From: Shewanella nanhaiensis
GTDB lineage: Bacteria > Pseudomonadota > Gammaproteobacteria > Enterobacterales > Shewanellaceae
Assembly: GCF_019457885.1 (NCBI RefSeq)
Contig: NZ_JAHZST010000025.1
Location: 1-49,073 of the forward strand
Length of the DNA stretch: 49,073 nucleotides
Direction: 5' to 3'
In this document: positions 16,032 through 23,756 of the stretch, in pieces
Numbering within the stretch: the first letter of the stretch is position 1
Layout: every line of letters starts with the position of its first letter
Made by a program: the position numbers and the translations under genes
Notes under the pieces: model-generated
Database searches by the model: none
Told to the model about the DNA's origin: nothing
What the model saw: only the letters and a program-made list of their open reading frames with translations

Positions 16032-16838
16032 GGCGACCCCTTTTGTGACAGACAAAGAGTGATCCAATATCGATTGACCTTTGGCCCCCTCTCCATGTCC
16101 AGGGAAGATAAACTCAACGTGGGGGAACTCTGCTTTGACCTTATTGATACTGTGGTACCAATTTGCAAGATCCGCATCGCCTGTCCAGCCTAGGTTATTC
16201 ACTTTATTGTCTTTTAATAAGCAGCCACCAACGATCACTTTCTCCTCTGGTAACCAGATAACAAGGTTGTCCATGCTGTGGCCAGAACCTGGGTAAAAAG
16301 CCTCTATCTTTCCCTTAAGCAGCTCGAATCTGTCGCCTGAAAAACTGTGATTCGATGTTGGCTGTTTATCGTTAACCAACAACTGATTGGTCATCTCAGA
16401 TGCGTAAGTGGCATAACCCAATTTATCGAGATAACCCAAGCCACCCGCTCTATCCTGATGATAGTGAGTGACGATAGTGCCCATAAGTTGTAATTTATTC
16501 ATCTCAAGCCAGCGCATCAGATCTGGCATATCCGACTCGCTCCAAGGGGTATCGATAAGATACGCATCACTGTTATCGACATAGATAAATGAATTTGAAT
16601 CGAAGGTTTGTGCGGGTTTGTCTTGATAAAGCTGAACCGACTTATAGGATTTAACTAAATACAGGGTCGGAGAGACTTCAGTTATCTTTATCAATTCTGA
16701 TGACCAATTAACTTGTGAAGAAGCTGGAGTTGCAACAGCTGTTGAGCTGACTCCCAGCAAAAATAAAAGGGGAAGTAGAGAGGTAAAAAACCGAGTGACT
16801 TTGAGCCTTGCGATAATGAGTTCGATCAGTTTAGACAT
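16020..16838 (-). CDS. Subclass B1 metallo-beta-lactamase
   Basis: A predicted periplasmic zinc hydrolase of 272 residues that should open beta-lactams, probably including carbapenems. The N-terminal signal peptide ends near SSTAVATPAS. All B1 zinc ligands are present: HYHQD (His125, His127, Asp129), GSGHS (His187), GGCLLKD (Cys206) and PGHG (His248). Lys209, three residues after the Cys, is where B1 enzymes bind the substrate carboxylate. His at the first position excludes B2 (Asn), and the Cys excludes B3. The Arg after Asp129 is as in BcII and VIM. B1 enzymes are known in cold-water Shewanella (SLB-1, SFB-1); I cannot assign it to one by eye. It follows the nitronate monooxygenase by 92 bases on the same strand. 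No integron or IS is visible. Confidence 0.9.
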   Translation of the reverse strand: MSKLIELIIARLKVTRFFTSLLPLLFLLGVSSTAVATPASSQVNWSSELIKITEVSPTLYLVKSYKSVQLYQDKPAQTFDSNSFIYVDNSDAYLIDTPWSESDMPDLMRWLEMNKLQLMGTIVTHYHQDRAGGLGYLDKLGYATYASEMTNQLLVNDKQPTSNHSFSGDRFELLKGKIEAFYPGSGHSMDNLVIWLPEEKVIVGGCLLKDNKVNNLGWTGDADLANWYHSINKVKAEFPHVEFIFPGHGEGAKGQSILDHSLSVTKGVASFE

Positions 16839-16930
16839 AATTGGGATTTATAATTAGTAAAGTTGCTCTGAATATACAGAGTAATTGTGGCAAAAATCTA
16901 GCAAGATTGTGGCGATCTTATTTTTACAGG

Positions 16931-17956
16931 CTAACCGTTCACTAGGGAAAACATATAATCCTCAAGCTCAGGTAAACTGGTAATATTAACTGCACCATTT
17001 CCCGCCCACAGGGATTGATACTGAGGCAGATCATGGCTCTTTGCATGTTCACGTATCGTTTTAGTCGCATAATGTTGCTGGGGAAAGAGCGGTGATCGCT
17101 CCAACTCTAACATCGCCAGCTCATTGACGATGCCACGAGCCTGTCTGCCAGTAATACTTGTAGTTTGCATCAACTGGTTATCGTCACAAACACCTAATAG
17201 AGCCTGTTTATAGGTCTGGGATGCGCTGCTCTCCTGAGTCATTAAAAATCCTGTCCCTATCTGTACTCCATCAAAGCCTTGTTCAAGGGCAAATAAGATA
17301 TCCTTCTGATTAACAATCCCCCCCGACTTTATCAGTTGAGTGTACGGGTAATCCCGTTTTAGCGTTAACATCACGGCCTCAGCATCATACTCGGCATCGT
17401 TAAATCCCCCTTTATGACCACCAGCAAGTGCATTTTGATACACAATCATGTCAGCATTAGCCTCACTTAACACCTTGTGGGCTTCATCGAGTGAATTCAC
17501 TGTGACCATCACCTGACCACCGGCATCTTTATAACGCTGATAGTCTTGCTCCCGTAACAAACCAAAGGTCGTGCTGATAATGGGAACTTGATGGGCGATC
17601 ACTAAGTCAATAATATCACTGGCCGAAGGGTGCTTGGGAAGCTGACAATCCTGAGAGGTGAAGATCCCCAAGCGTTTCTCAATCTCAATCACCTCGGCGG
17701 GCTTAGCAAGCTTGTCAGGGTACTCACAGTGATCAACAAAAAGGTTTACCTGAAAGGGCTTATCCGTTTTCGATTTAACAGACTGAATTAAGCTATCCAG
17801 CTGAGCTAATGTCAGATAACCAGATGGGATACTACCCAGCAAGCCAAACTCACACACTTTAGCGATAAAGTCGGCAGACAAGATCCCACCAGCCATGGGC
17901 GCTTGAATAATAGGATACTGTGTTCCAAGTTGTTGACATAAAAAGCGCGTTTTCAT
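16931..17956 (-). CDS. Nitronate monooxygenase (2-nitropropane dioxygenase-type)
   Basis: An FMN-dependent TIM-barrel enzyme of 341 residues that oxidises alkyl nitronates such as propionate-3-nitronate. Visible family blocks are QYPIIQAPMAGG (FMN site) at the N-terminus, PIISTTFG, the catalytic His in NALAGGHKGGF (His181), and the phosphate-binding IKSGGIVNQKDILFALEQGFDGVQIGTGFL. It lies upstream of the beta-lactamase in the same direction; co-transcription is possible. It may protect against nitro toxins, but the physiological substrate is not shown. Confidence 0.9.
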   Translation of the reverse strand: MKTRFLCQQLGTQYPIIQAPMAGGILSADFIAKVCEFGLLGSIPSGYLTLAQLDSLIQSVKSKTDKPFQVNLFVDHCEYPDKLAKPAEVIEIEKRLGIFTSQDCQLPKHPSASDIIDLVIAHQVPIISTTFGLLREQDYQRYKDAGGQVMVTVNSLDEAHKVLSEANADMIVYQNALAGGHKGGFNDAEYDAEAVMLTLKRDYPYTQLIKSGGIVNQKDILFALEQGFDGVQIGTGFLMTQESSASQTYKQALLGVCDDNQLMQTTSITGRQARGIVNELAMLELERSPLFPQQHYATKTIREHAKSHDLPQYQSLWAGNGAVNITSLPELEDYMFSLVNG

Positions 17957-18177
17957 CCGTTTAAATTCCTTTTAAAACCGGAAACAATATTCCTGCTTAT
18001 TTAACTTAAATTCAAGTAACTTAACTCAATATTAGACCAATCTATAACAGAGTGGCTTTCTCCTTTATCAATAGATACTAAATAATCATAAACTGTAATT
18101 AATTCGCCATTGAGACTGGATTAAAATAAAATCCCCTACCAGTTCCCATCGAGTTAGTCATGATTAAGTGACCGCAT

Positions 18178-18459
18178 ATGAGTAAAAAACCAGATAGACA
18201 GAGTGCGATGCTGCAGATCATTGAGCAGGTAAAAGATGAGTTGCCTCTGTATGAATCTGACACTTTTATCTGCGGCCCAGATAATAACTGTCAAGGGTGT
18301 CCTAAAAAGCTGCTCGAATTAGTCGATACCGAGCTGACCTATTGGGAGTCGGCAATCGAGAGAGGAGTCACGCCAAATTTTGATGAGATAACTCGCTTTG
18401 GCAAGCTATGTAAAAATGTGCGTCGCGGATTGGTTCGTAATAATTTAATAAAAGCCTAA
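18178..18459 (+). CDS. Conserved small protein with a four-cysteine pattern
   Basis: A 93-residue soluble protein I do not recognise by name. It contains Cys32-x5-Cys38-x2-Cys41 in CGPDNNCQGCPKK and Cys78 in GKLCKNVRR, which could bind zinc or an Fe-S cluster. The rest is helical. No ribosome site is strong, but the start is directly after the intergenic region, no earlier start exists nearby, and its end is followed by a terminator shared with proA. The function is unknown. Confidence 0.75.
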   Translation: MSKKPDRQSAMLQIIEQVKDELPLYESDTFICGPDNNCQGCPKKLLELVDTELTYWESAIERGVTPNFDEITRFGKLCKNVRRGLVRNNLIKA

Positions 18460-18492
18460 TACCAATCGGTATCACTCCTACCTAAAAACAGA

Positions 18493-18518
18493 AAAGGAAG
18501 CCAATTGGCCTCCTTTTT
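18493..18518. terminator. Bidirectional terminator
   Basis: GGAAGCC / GGCCTCC (one mismatch) forms a hairpin with A residues before and five T after it. It serves the 93-residue gene (plus) and proA (minus). Confidence 0.8.
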
Positions 18519-18539
18519 ATACACAACAAACGCTAAACC

Positions 18540-19814
18540 CTAACCTCGAACAGTATACTCACCCACCCCAATCCACTTATAAGTGGTCAGTGCTTCGAGT
18601 CCGATAGGTCCACGTGCATGAAGTTTTTGTGTACTCACAGCCACTTCTGCGCCAAGTCCAAATTGCCCCCCATCAGTAAAACGAGTGCTCGCATTGACAT
18701 AAACTGCAGCTGAGTCCACCTGATTGATAAAATGGGCCGACGCATGAATATTATCGGTTAATATCCCCTCAGAATGTCCACTTGAGTAACGACGAATATG
18801 CCCAATCGCTGCATCAATATCGGCAACGATTTTAATGCCTAAGGTCAGTGATAGCCACTCCTGTCCATAGGTTTCATCGGTTGCCGTAAAGATTGAAATC
18901 CCCAGCTTATCCGCAATGGCCTTAGTCTGTTCACAACCATAAAAACTCACACCCTGCCCACTCAAGTTTGAGAGAAGTTGTGGTAATGCCGTCTCGGCAA
19001 GTGACTCATGAATAAGCACAGTATCCAGCGCATTACATACTGTGGGTCGCTGCACTTTGGCGTTGGCGATCACTTCGATAGATTTCGCAAGGTTGGCATC
19101 TTTATCCATATAAAGATGACAGATCCCGATCCCACCTAAAATCACCGGGATCGTTGCCTGTTCAGCGCACAAGCGCTGCAGATTTTGTCCTCCGCGAGGC
19201 ACTATCATATCCACAAACTGATCAAGCTTTAACAAACCAGACACTAGTGCACGATCTGGACTTTTAATCAGCTGTACGCTGTCGGCTGCTAACCCTTGCT
19301 CGACTATGGCTTCGCGTATCGCTTCGCTCAGCGCCTTATTTGAATTTAAAGTCTCCTTGCCACCCCGAAGAATAACTGCATTTCCGGTTTTAAGTGCTAG
19401 CACTGCAATATCCACGGTCACATTTGGACGCGCCTCATAGATAACGCCAATCACACCTAAGGGCACACGACGACGTGACAAACGCAGGCCATTATCCAGC
19501 AGCTGACTCTCAAGCTCAGTGCCTACGGGATCATTAAGATTAATGACATTATCAATATCACTAATCACACCTTTTAGGCGCGTCTCATCGAGCAATAACC
19601 TGTCTATCATGGCTTCACTGAGGCCATTTTCACGCGCAGCTGCAATATCTTTTTGGTTCGCCGCTAAGATAGCTTGGCTCTTTGCTGTAAGACTCGCGGC
19701 AATCGCTGATAGTAGCGCCTTTTTTTGGGTTCCAGTTAAACTGGCTAACCCATAACTTGCCTGTTTGGCATTTTGACCCAGAGTTTGCAGATAAAGCTCA
19801 TTATTCTCAATCAC
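18540..19814 (-). CDS. proA: Glutamate-5-semialdehyde dehydrogenase (gamma-glutamyl phosphate reductase)
   Basis: The second step of proline synthesis: it reduces gamma-glutamyl phosphate with NADPH. The 424 residues have the aldehyde-dehydrogenase fold, with PLGVIGVIYEARPNVTVD near residue 117 and the catalytic Cys in QRPTVCNALDT. It lies 50 bases after proB in the same direction; the two form an operon, as in many gammaproteobacteria. Confidence 0.97.
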   Translation of the reverse strand: MIENNELYLQTLGQNAKQASYGLASLTGTQKKALLSAIAASLTAKSQAILAANQKDIAAARENGLSEAMIDRLLLDETRLKGVISDIDNVINLNDPVGTELESQLLDNGLRLSRRRVPLGVIGVIYEARPNVTVDIAVLALKTGNAVILRGGKETLNSNKALSEAIREAIVEQGLAADSVQLIKSPDRALVSGLLKLDQFVDMIVPRGGQNLQRLCAEQATIPVILGGIGICHLYMDKDANLAKSIEVIANAKVQRPTVCNALDTVLIHESLAETALPQLLSNLSGQGVSFYGCEQTKAIADKLGISIFTATDETYGQEWLSLTLGIKIVADIDAAIGHIRRYSSGHSEGILTDNIHASAHFINQVDSAAVYVNASTRFTDGGQFGLGAEVAVSTQKLHARGPIGLEALTTYKWIGVGEYTVRG

Positions 19815-19864
19815 GTCACATCATCCTAAATTTTTTAAAGGAGCTAGGGCCTAGCTCTTTTCGT

Positions 19865-20983
19865 TTATAGCACAACCATATCGTTACGATGAACCACTGC
19901 ATCACCGTAGTCATAACCCAGTAGAGATTCAATCTCATCTGAGTGTTTACCTACAATCTTGTTCAGATCCCCAGCACTGTAGCGACTGATCCCGCGCGCG
20001 CATTCGCGACCATCACTGTCGATAAGCTGTAGCGTGGTACCACGGTCAAATTCACCAATCACACTGACAACGCCTTTAGAGAGCAAACTGCGCCCCTTTT
20101 CGGTCACCGCCTTGATGGCACCAACGTCCAGAACCAGCTTACCTTTAGCCGCCTGTCCCGCCAAAATCCACTGTTTTCGGCTCTCTAGCGGGTTTTCAAG
20201 TGCGGTAAAATGAGTGCCCACATCCTCTTTGCATACAGCATTGAGTATCACCTGACGGCGATGTCCAGAGGCAATAACCACCTCGATACCTGCTCTTCTG
20301 GCAATATCAGCGGCTTCCAATTTAGTAGCCATACCGCCCGTTCCTAAACCGGAAACGGCTCCACCTGCAAGCTGACGTAAACTATCATCAATATTAACCA
20401 CTTGCTTTATCAGCTTGGCATCTGGGTTTGATCTTGGATCTGAATCAAACAGTCCCTGTTGATCTGTCAGGAGTATCAGCAGATCCGCATGGCAAAGCAG
20501 CGCTGCACGAGCCGACAGGTTGTCATTATCACCCACTTTAATCTCATTGGTCGCAACGGCATCATTTTCATTGATAATGGGAATAATGCCATTATTGAGC
20601 AGTGCATTGAGAGAATCACGGGCGTTGAGGTAACGCTCACGGTCATGGAGATCGGCCTGAGTCAAAAGAAGTTGACCGACATGAAGCCCGTAGATACTAA
20701 AAAGTTGAGACCAGGCAAGAATAAGCTGACTCTGTCCTACCGCAGCCAGAAGCTGTTTATTGGCAACAGTATCGGCAAGCTTAGGATAACCAAGATGCTC
20801 ACGCCCGGCAGCAATCGCGCCCGAAGTACACAGTACCACCTCAACACCAGCTTTCATTAACGCTGACATCTGTCTCGCTAACTCAACCATATGTGCTTTA
20901 TCCAGCTGCTTACTGCCGGAGGTTAATACACTCGTTCCCAATTTAACCACCACGCGGCGGTAACCAATCTCACTTAAGTTCAT
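19865..20983 (-). CDS. proB: Glutamate 5-kinase
   Basis: The first, feedback-regulated step of proline synthesis: it phosphorylates glutamate with ATP. An amino-acid kinase domain (VVVKLGTSVLTSG, ELARQMSALMKAGVEVVLCTSGAIAAG, INENDAVATNEIKVGDNDNLSA) is followed by a C-terminal PUA domain (from about residue 277). I start at the ATG at 20983, giving 372 residues, in line with the family. The reading frame continues about 40 codons upstream without homology. No strong ribosome site is seen; a TTG two codons earlier is possible. Confidence 0.95.
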   Translation of the reverse strand: MNLSEIGYRRVVVKLGTSVLTSGSKQLDKAHMVELARQMSALMKAGVEVVLCTSGAIAAGREHLGYPKLADTVANKQLLAAVGQSQLILAWSQLFSIYGLHVGQLLLTQADLHDRERYLNARDSLNALLNNGIIPIINENDAVATNEIKVGDNDNLSARAALLCHADLLILLTDQQGLFDSDPRSNPDAKLIKQVVNIDDSLRQLAGGAVSGLGTGGMATKLEAADIARRAGIEVVIASGHRRQVILNAVCKEDVGTHFTALENPLESRKQWILAGQAAKGKLVLDVGAIKAVTEKGRSLLSKGVVSVIGEFDRGTTLQLIDSDGRECARGISRYSAGDLNKIVGKHSDEIESLLGYDYGDAVVHRNDMVVL

Positions 20984-21095
20984 TGTCAAAATAGTAAATA
21001 AAGCCGAACTTAGCGTTATACCCAATCCAGCGCTTAAATGGTAGCTATGAGTGTAAAAGAGAGAAGTTTTTGCAAAAACAGTGAAGATATAACAA

Positions 21096-21122
21096 TAAAA
21101 AGGCCACATAAAAGTGTGACCT
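21096..21122 (-). terminator. Terminator after the NCS2 permease gene
   Basis: On the minus strand, GGTCACA / TGTGGCC (one G-U) forms a 7-bp stem followed by TTTTTATT. It separates the permease from proB. Confidence 0.75.
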
Positions 21123-21150
21123 TTAACTTATCAGCTAAATATAGCGTCAA

Positions 21151-22440
21151 CTATCCATAAATGAATTTTGCAATAAAGAGAGCCGCGAGTATCACGACTC
21201 CCACACTGAGATCTTTATAGCGACCGCTCATCAATTTGATCACAGCGTAGGAGATAAAGCCCAATGCAATGCCAGTCGCAATTGAAAAAGTTAATGGCAT
21301 CAAGATACACACCACCACAACGGGTGCAGCCTCAGTCAGATCTTCCCAAGCCACATGCACCAGTCCAGACATCATCAAGATGGCCACATAAAACAGCGTA
21401 CCAGCGGTCGCATACGCGGGCACCATGCCAGCTAAAGGAGAGATAAATAGCGCTAGCAGAAATAAAATCCCCACAACAACAGCCGTCAGTCCAGTACGAC
21501 CACCTGCACTAACCCCTGCCGTGCTCTCTATGTAGCTGGTTGTCGTAGAAGTTCCCAACATCGCACCCGCAATCGTCGCCGTGCTATCAGCCGTTAAAGC
21601 ACGGTTGAGTCTTGGCAGGCGCCCTTTATCATCTAAAAAGCCTCCCCTTTGTGCAACCGCAACTAAAGTGCCTGAAGTATCAAATAGATCAACAAACAGG
21701 AAAGCAAACACCACGGAGAGCATGCTGATCTCAAGCACATTAGAGAGATCCATCTTCATAAATGTCGGCATTACCGAAGGGGGCAAGGAAACCACACCTT
21801 GGTACTGCACATCGCCAAAAAGAAGACCGAGTAAGGTCACGGCAAGAATACTGACAATCACTGCCGACTTCATCCCTCTGTGTACCATAGCGATAATCAA
21901 GAAAAAACCCAACATCGCCATCACAGCAGGAAAGGCGGTAATATCCCCCATAGTGACCAAAGTCGCTGGGCTTGCCACCACAATCCCCGCACTTTTTAGT
22001 CCTATCAGTGCCAAAAACAACCCTATACCTGCAGCAATACCCAATCGTAATGACATAGGTATGCTGTTGACCACCCACTCCCTAATTTTGACGAGAGAGA
22101 GAATTAAGAAGCAGATCCCTGATAGAAACACAGCCCCTAAAGCCGTCTCCCAGCTGTAACCCATCTCACCCACAACGGTATAGGTAAAGAAGGCGTTTAA
22201 GCCCATACCTGGGGCAAGTGCTATCGGATAGTTAGCGACAAACCCCATAATCAGACAACCAATGGCTGCAGCCAAACAGGTCGCAACAAATACAGCGCCA
22301 TGATCCATTCCCGCATCGGCTAGCATCATAGGATTGATAAAGATGATATAGGCCATTGTAAGAAAGGTCGTTAACCCCGCCACCATCTCCTGCTTTATAT
22401 TTGTTTGATTTTCTTTGAGTTTGAACAGTTTTTCTAACAT
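21151..22440 (-). CDS. NCS2-family (AzgA-type) purine permease
   Basis: An inner-membrane proton symporter of 429 residues, predicted to import adenine or guanine/hypoxanthine like E. coli AdeP/GhxP. It opens with a short cytoplasmic stretch and the AzgA hallmark QEMVAGLTTFLTMAYIIFINP. Later come ALAPGMGLNAFF, FLFVDLFDTSGTLVAVAQRGG and the GTSTTTSYIESTAGVSAGGRTGLTA segment that forms the substrate site. About 12-14 hydrophobic helices are visible. It is a single gene, preceded by two small transcription units in the same direction. No purine-riboswitch-like leader is visible upstream. Confidence 0.93.
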   Translation of the reverse strand: MLEKLFKLKENQTNIKQEMVAGLTTFLTMAYIIFINPMMLADAGMDHGAVFVATCLAAAIGCLIMGFVANYPIALAPGMGLNAFFTYTVVGEMGYSWETALGAVFLSGICFLILSLVKIREWVVNSIPMSLRLGIAAGIGLFLALIGLKSAGIVVASPATLVTMGDITAFPAVMAMLGFFLIIAMVHRGMKSAVIVSILAVTLLGLLFGDVQYQGVVSLPPSVMPTFMKMDLSNVLEISMLSVVFAFLFVDLFDTSGTLVAVAQRGGFLDDKGRLPRLNRALTADSTATIAGAMLGTSTTTSYIESTAGVSAGGRTGLTAVVVGILFLLALFISPLAGMVPAYATAGTLFYVAILMMSGLVHVAWEDLTEAAPVVVVCILMPLTFSIATGIALGFISYAVIKLMSGRYKDLSVGVVILAALFIAKFIYG

Positions 22441-22598
22441 GAAACAGACCCTTTTTTATTTTTATAATAGCGATAAACAGATAGGTAATAACTGCAAAAT
22501 TAGCGAGGCCAATAGAGCCACAAAAAATTAACATTCAAGGATTATAGGGAATTTACTCGCTGGAGACTAGCTGCAAGCGACAGCACTAAATTAGAGGC

Positions 22599-23083
22599 AA
22601 AAAAAAGCCTGCTCAATGAGCAGGCAAAGACTAATTTCAAGTAAAGAGTTTCCGCGCTAACAGTTACACTGGCAGTTTGATATTTGGTCAAATCAAACCA
22701 CCACTTGAGTCTACACTCCCCAAAAGGGGATAAAGGGTCTATGGATGGTAACTAACTTTCTATCACTCACTTAAGAGTACCTAGTAGGGGCAGTAAACCC
22801 TAAAGTTTAAACAAGGTTAAATAATTAACCTTTAAAGCTCATGGCGTATAAACCGCCACGTAATGAATCTGTACAAAACCAAGTGTTCTGCCAATAAACG
22901 TGCTGAATTCCGGTATAAGACATAATCAATACTCCTAACAAAGTTGTAAAAAAATACTCTAGTCTAACTTGGCAGTACACGTCTTAAAGTGACTGACCTT
23001 AGAGTCAACTTGTCGCTCGATTCCTTGGAGAATTATCCTTCCTGGATAGACTTAGAGGTGGAAGGCGTCATTGCCTAACCAAC
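22599..23083 (-). ncRNA. Tandem small transcription unit 1 (structured RNA with small ORF)
   Basis: An approximately 485-base transcript is predicted from the promoter at 23090-23118 to a strong terminator (GCCTGCTC / GAGCAGGC, 22607-22625, then eight T). Its last 180 bases align with unit 2: TTTATCCCCTTTTGGGGA (a hairpin that changes length but still pairs in unit 2), AGACTCAAGT, GTTAGCGCGGAAACTCTT and ACTTGAAATTAGTCT. AGACTcaaGT can pair with ACTTG...AGTCT, so the conserved part is probably folded. The 5' part carries a 32-codon ORF with a good ribosome site. It could be a small RNA, a leader of the downstream permease, or a peptide mRNA. I know no named family that fits. Confidence 0.55.
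22825..22923 (-). CDS. Small ORF, 32 residues, in transcription unit 1
   Basis: An ATG at 22923 is preceded by AGGAGT (22931-22936) at an ideal 7-base spacing, and the unit has its own promoter and terminator. The peptide starts MSYTGIQHVYWQNTWFC and ends LYAMSFKG. It is rich in aromatic residues (3 Tyr, 2 Trp, 2 Phe), has one Cys and no transmembrane helix, and there is no maturation enzyme nearby. I do not recognise it. It could be a real small protein or a regulatory leader peptide. Confidence 0.5.
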   Translation of the reverse strand: MSYTGIQHVYWQNTWFCTDSLRGGLYAMSFKG

Positions 23084-23089
23084 GAGATA

Positions 23090-23118
23090 ACTATAGCCAA
23101 ACTGAAAGTTTATTACAA
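23090..23118 (-). promoter_or_regulatory. Promoter of transcription unit 1
   Basis: TTGTAA (23113-23118), a 17-base spacer and TATAGT (23090-23095) on the minus strand. The same -35 context AAGCTTGTAATAAA precedes unit 2. Confidence 0.7.
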
Positions 23119-23244
23119 GCTTTTTATTAAAAAAGAGCCTAAAAAGTCAAAATAGCCACTAAAACTGTAATTTTACCACACAAATAGTATACCAATTGGC
23201 ACAAACCGTAATTTTCAAATCAAAATGAATTTAAAGAATCAAAC

Positions 23245-23495
23245 AAAAAAAAGCCTGCTCAATGAGCAGGCAAGACTAATTTCAAGTGTTCCAAAAGGAA
23301 GAGTTTCCGCGCTAACAGTTACACGTGCATATCATTTAGAAAACCAAACAAGATGCAACTTGAGTCTAAACATCCCAAAAAGGGATAAAGGTTGATGGAT
23401 GATAGAAACTACTTAAAGGAGTAGTCAGCCCTGAAATTTGTGAAAGATAAATCTTTCGAGGCAAGCATGGCGTTAACCCTGTGCTTAACCGAGGG
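23245..23495 (-). ncRNA. Tandem small transcription unit 2 (paralogue of unit 1)
   Basis: An approximately 250-base transcript is predicted from the promoter at 23501-23528 to the terminator GCCTGCTC / GAGCAGGC (23253-23271) with a T-run. The 3' part is conserved with unit 1, including the hairpin (here ATCCCTTTTTGGGAT), the AGACTCAAGT / ACTTG...AGTCT pairing and the GTTAGCGCGGAAACTCTT box. The 5' part differs and has only a weak 19-codon ORF (23409-23468, peptide MLASKDLSFTNFRADYSFK). Conservation of structure with divergence of sequence argues for a functional RNA. Confidence 0.55.
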
Positions 23496-23500
23496 AGGGG

Positions 23501-23528
23501 AGTATAGATCCGTGTAATTTTATTACAA
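23501..23528 (-). promoter_or_regulatory. Promoter of transcription unit 2
   Basis: TTGTAA (23523-23528), a 16-base spacer and TATACT (23501-23506) on the minus strand, closely matching the promoter of unit 1. Confidence 0.7.
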
Positions 23529-23689
23529 GCTTTTTTTGATTTTTATTTAATAAAAGTCAAAATGTGTAATTTGACCACCTAACCTGACCTATTTAGTCGT
23601 CACAAATAGCGGATCAGCAGATAAAAGCGCCATCTTATCGAGCATAAATGACTAAAACTTACAAAAACAAGGACTGCGATTATAAATCA

Positions 23690-23732
23690 AGGTACTCATG
23701 CTCACCTTTTGAAAATCTGAGCAAGAGTACCT
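23690..23732. terminator. Long hairpin after the M17 aminopeptidase gene
   Basis: AGGTACTC (23690-23697) pairs with GAGTACCT (23725-23732), and an inner stem TGCTCA / TGAGCA continues it. No T-run follows on either strand, so termination or 3'-end protection are both possible. Confidence 0.45.
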
Positions 23733-23756
23733 GCTGACTAAGAGTAATTGGTATGA

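Noticed and set aside
22441..22598. Purine riboswitch before the NCS2 permease
   Set aside because: The conserved loop sequences of the purine aptamer are not present.
22620..22650. CTTGAAA in the 3' part of the small units as a sigma-32 -35 box
   Set aside because: No CCCCAT-type -10 box follows at the right distance, and the sequence is explained by pairing with AGACTCAAGT.
23409..23468. 19-codon ORF in transcription unit 2
   Set aside because: The ribosome site (AGGG) is weak, and the peptide is not similar to that of unit 1 except for a short SFK ending. It is kept only as a remark in the RNA entry.
23245..23495. Cyclic di-GMP (GEMM) riboswitch suggested by AAGCACAGGG
   Set aside because: The GACGCAAAGCC segment and the rest of the GEMM core are absent.
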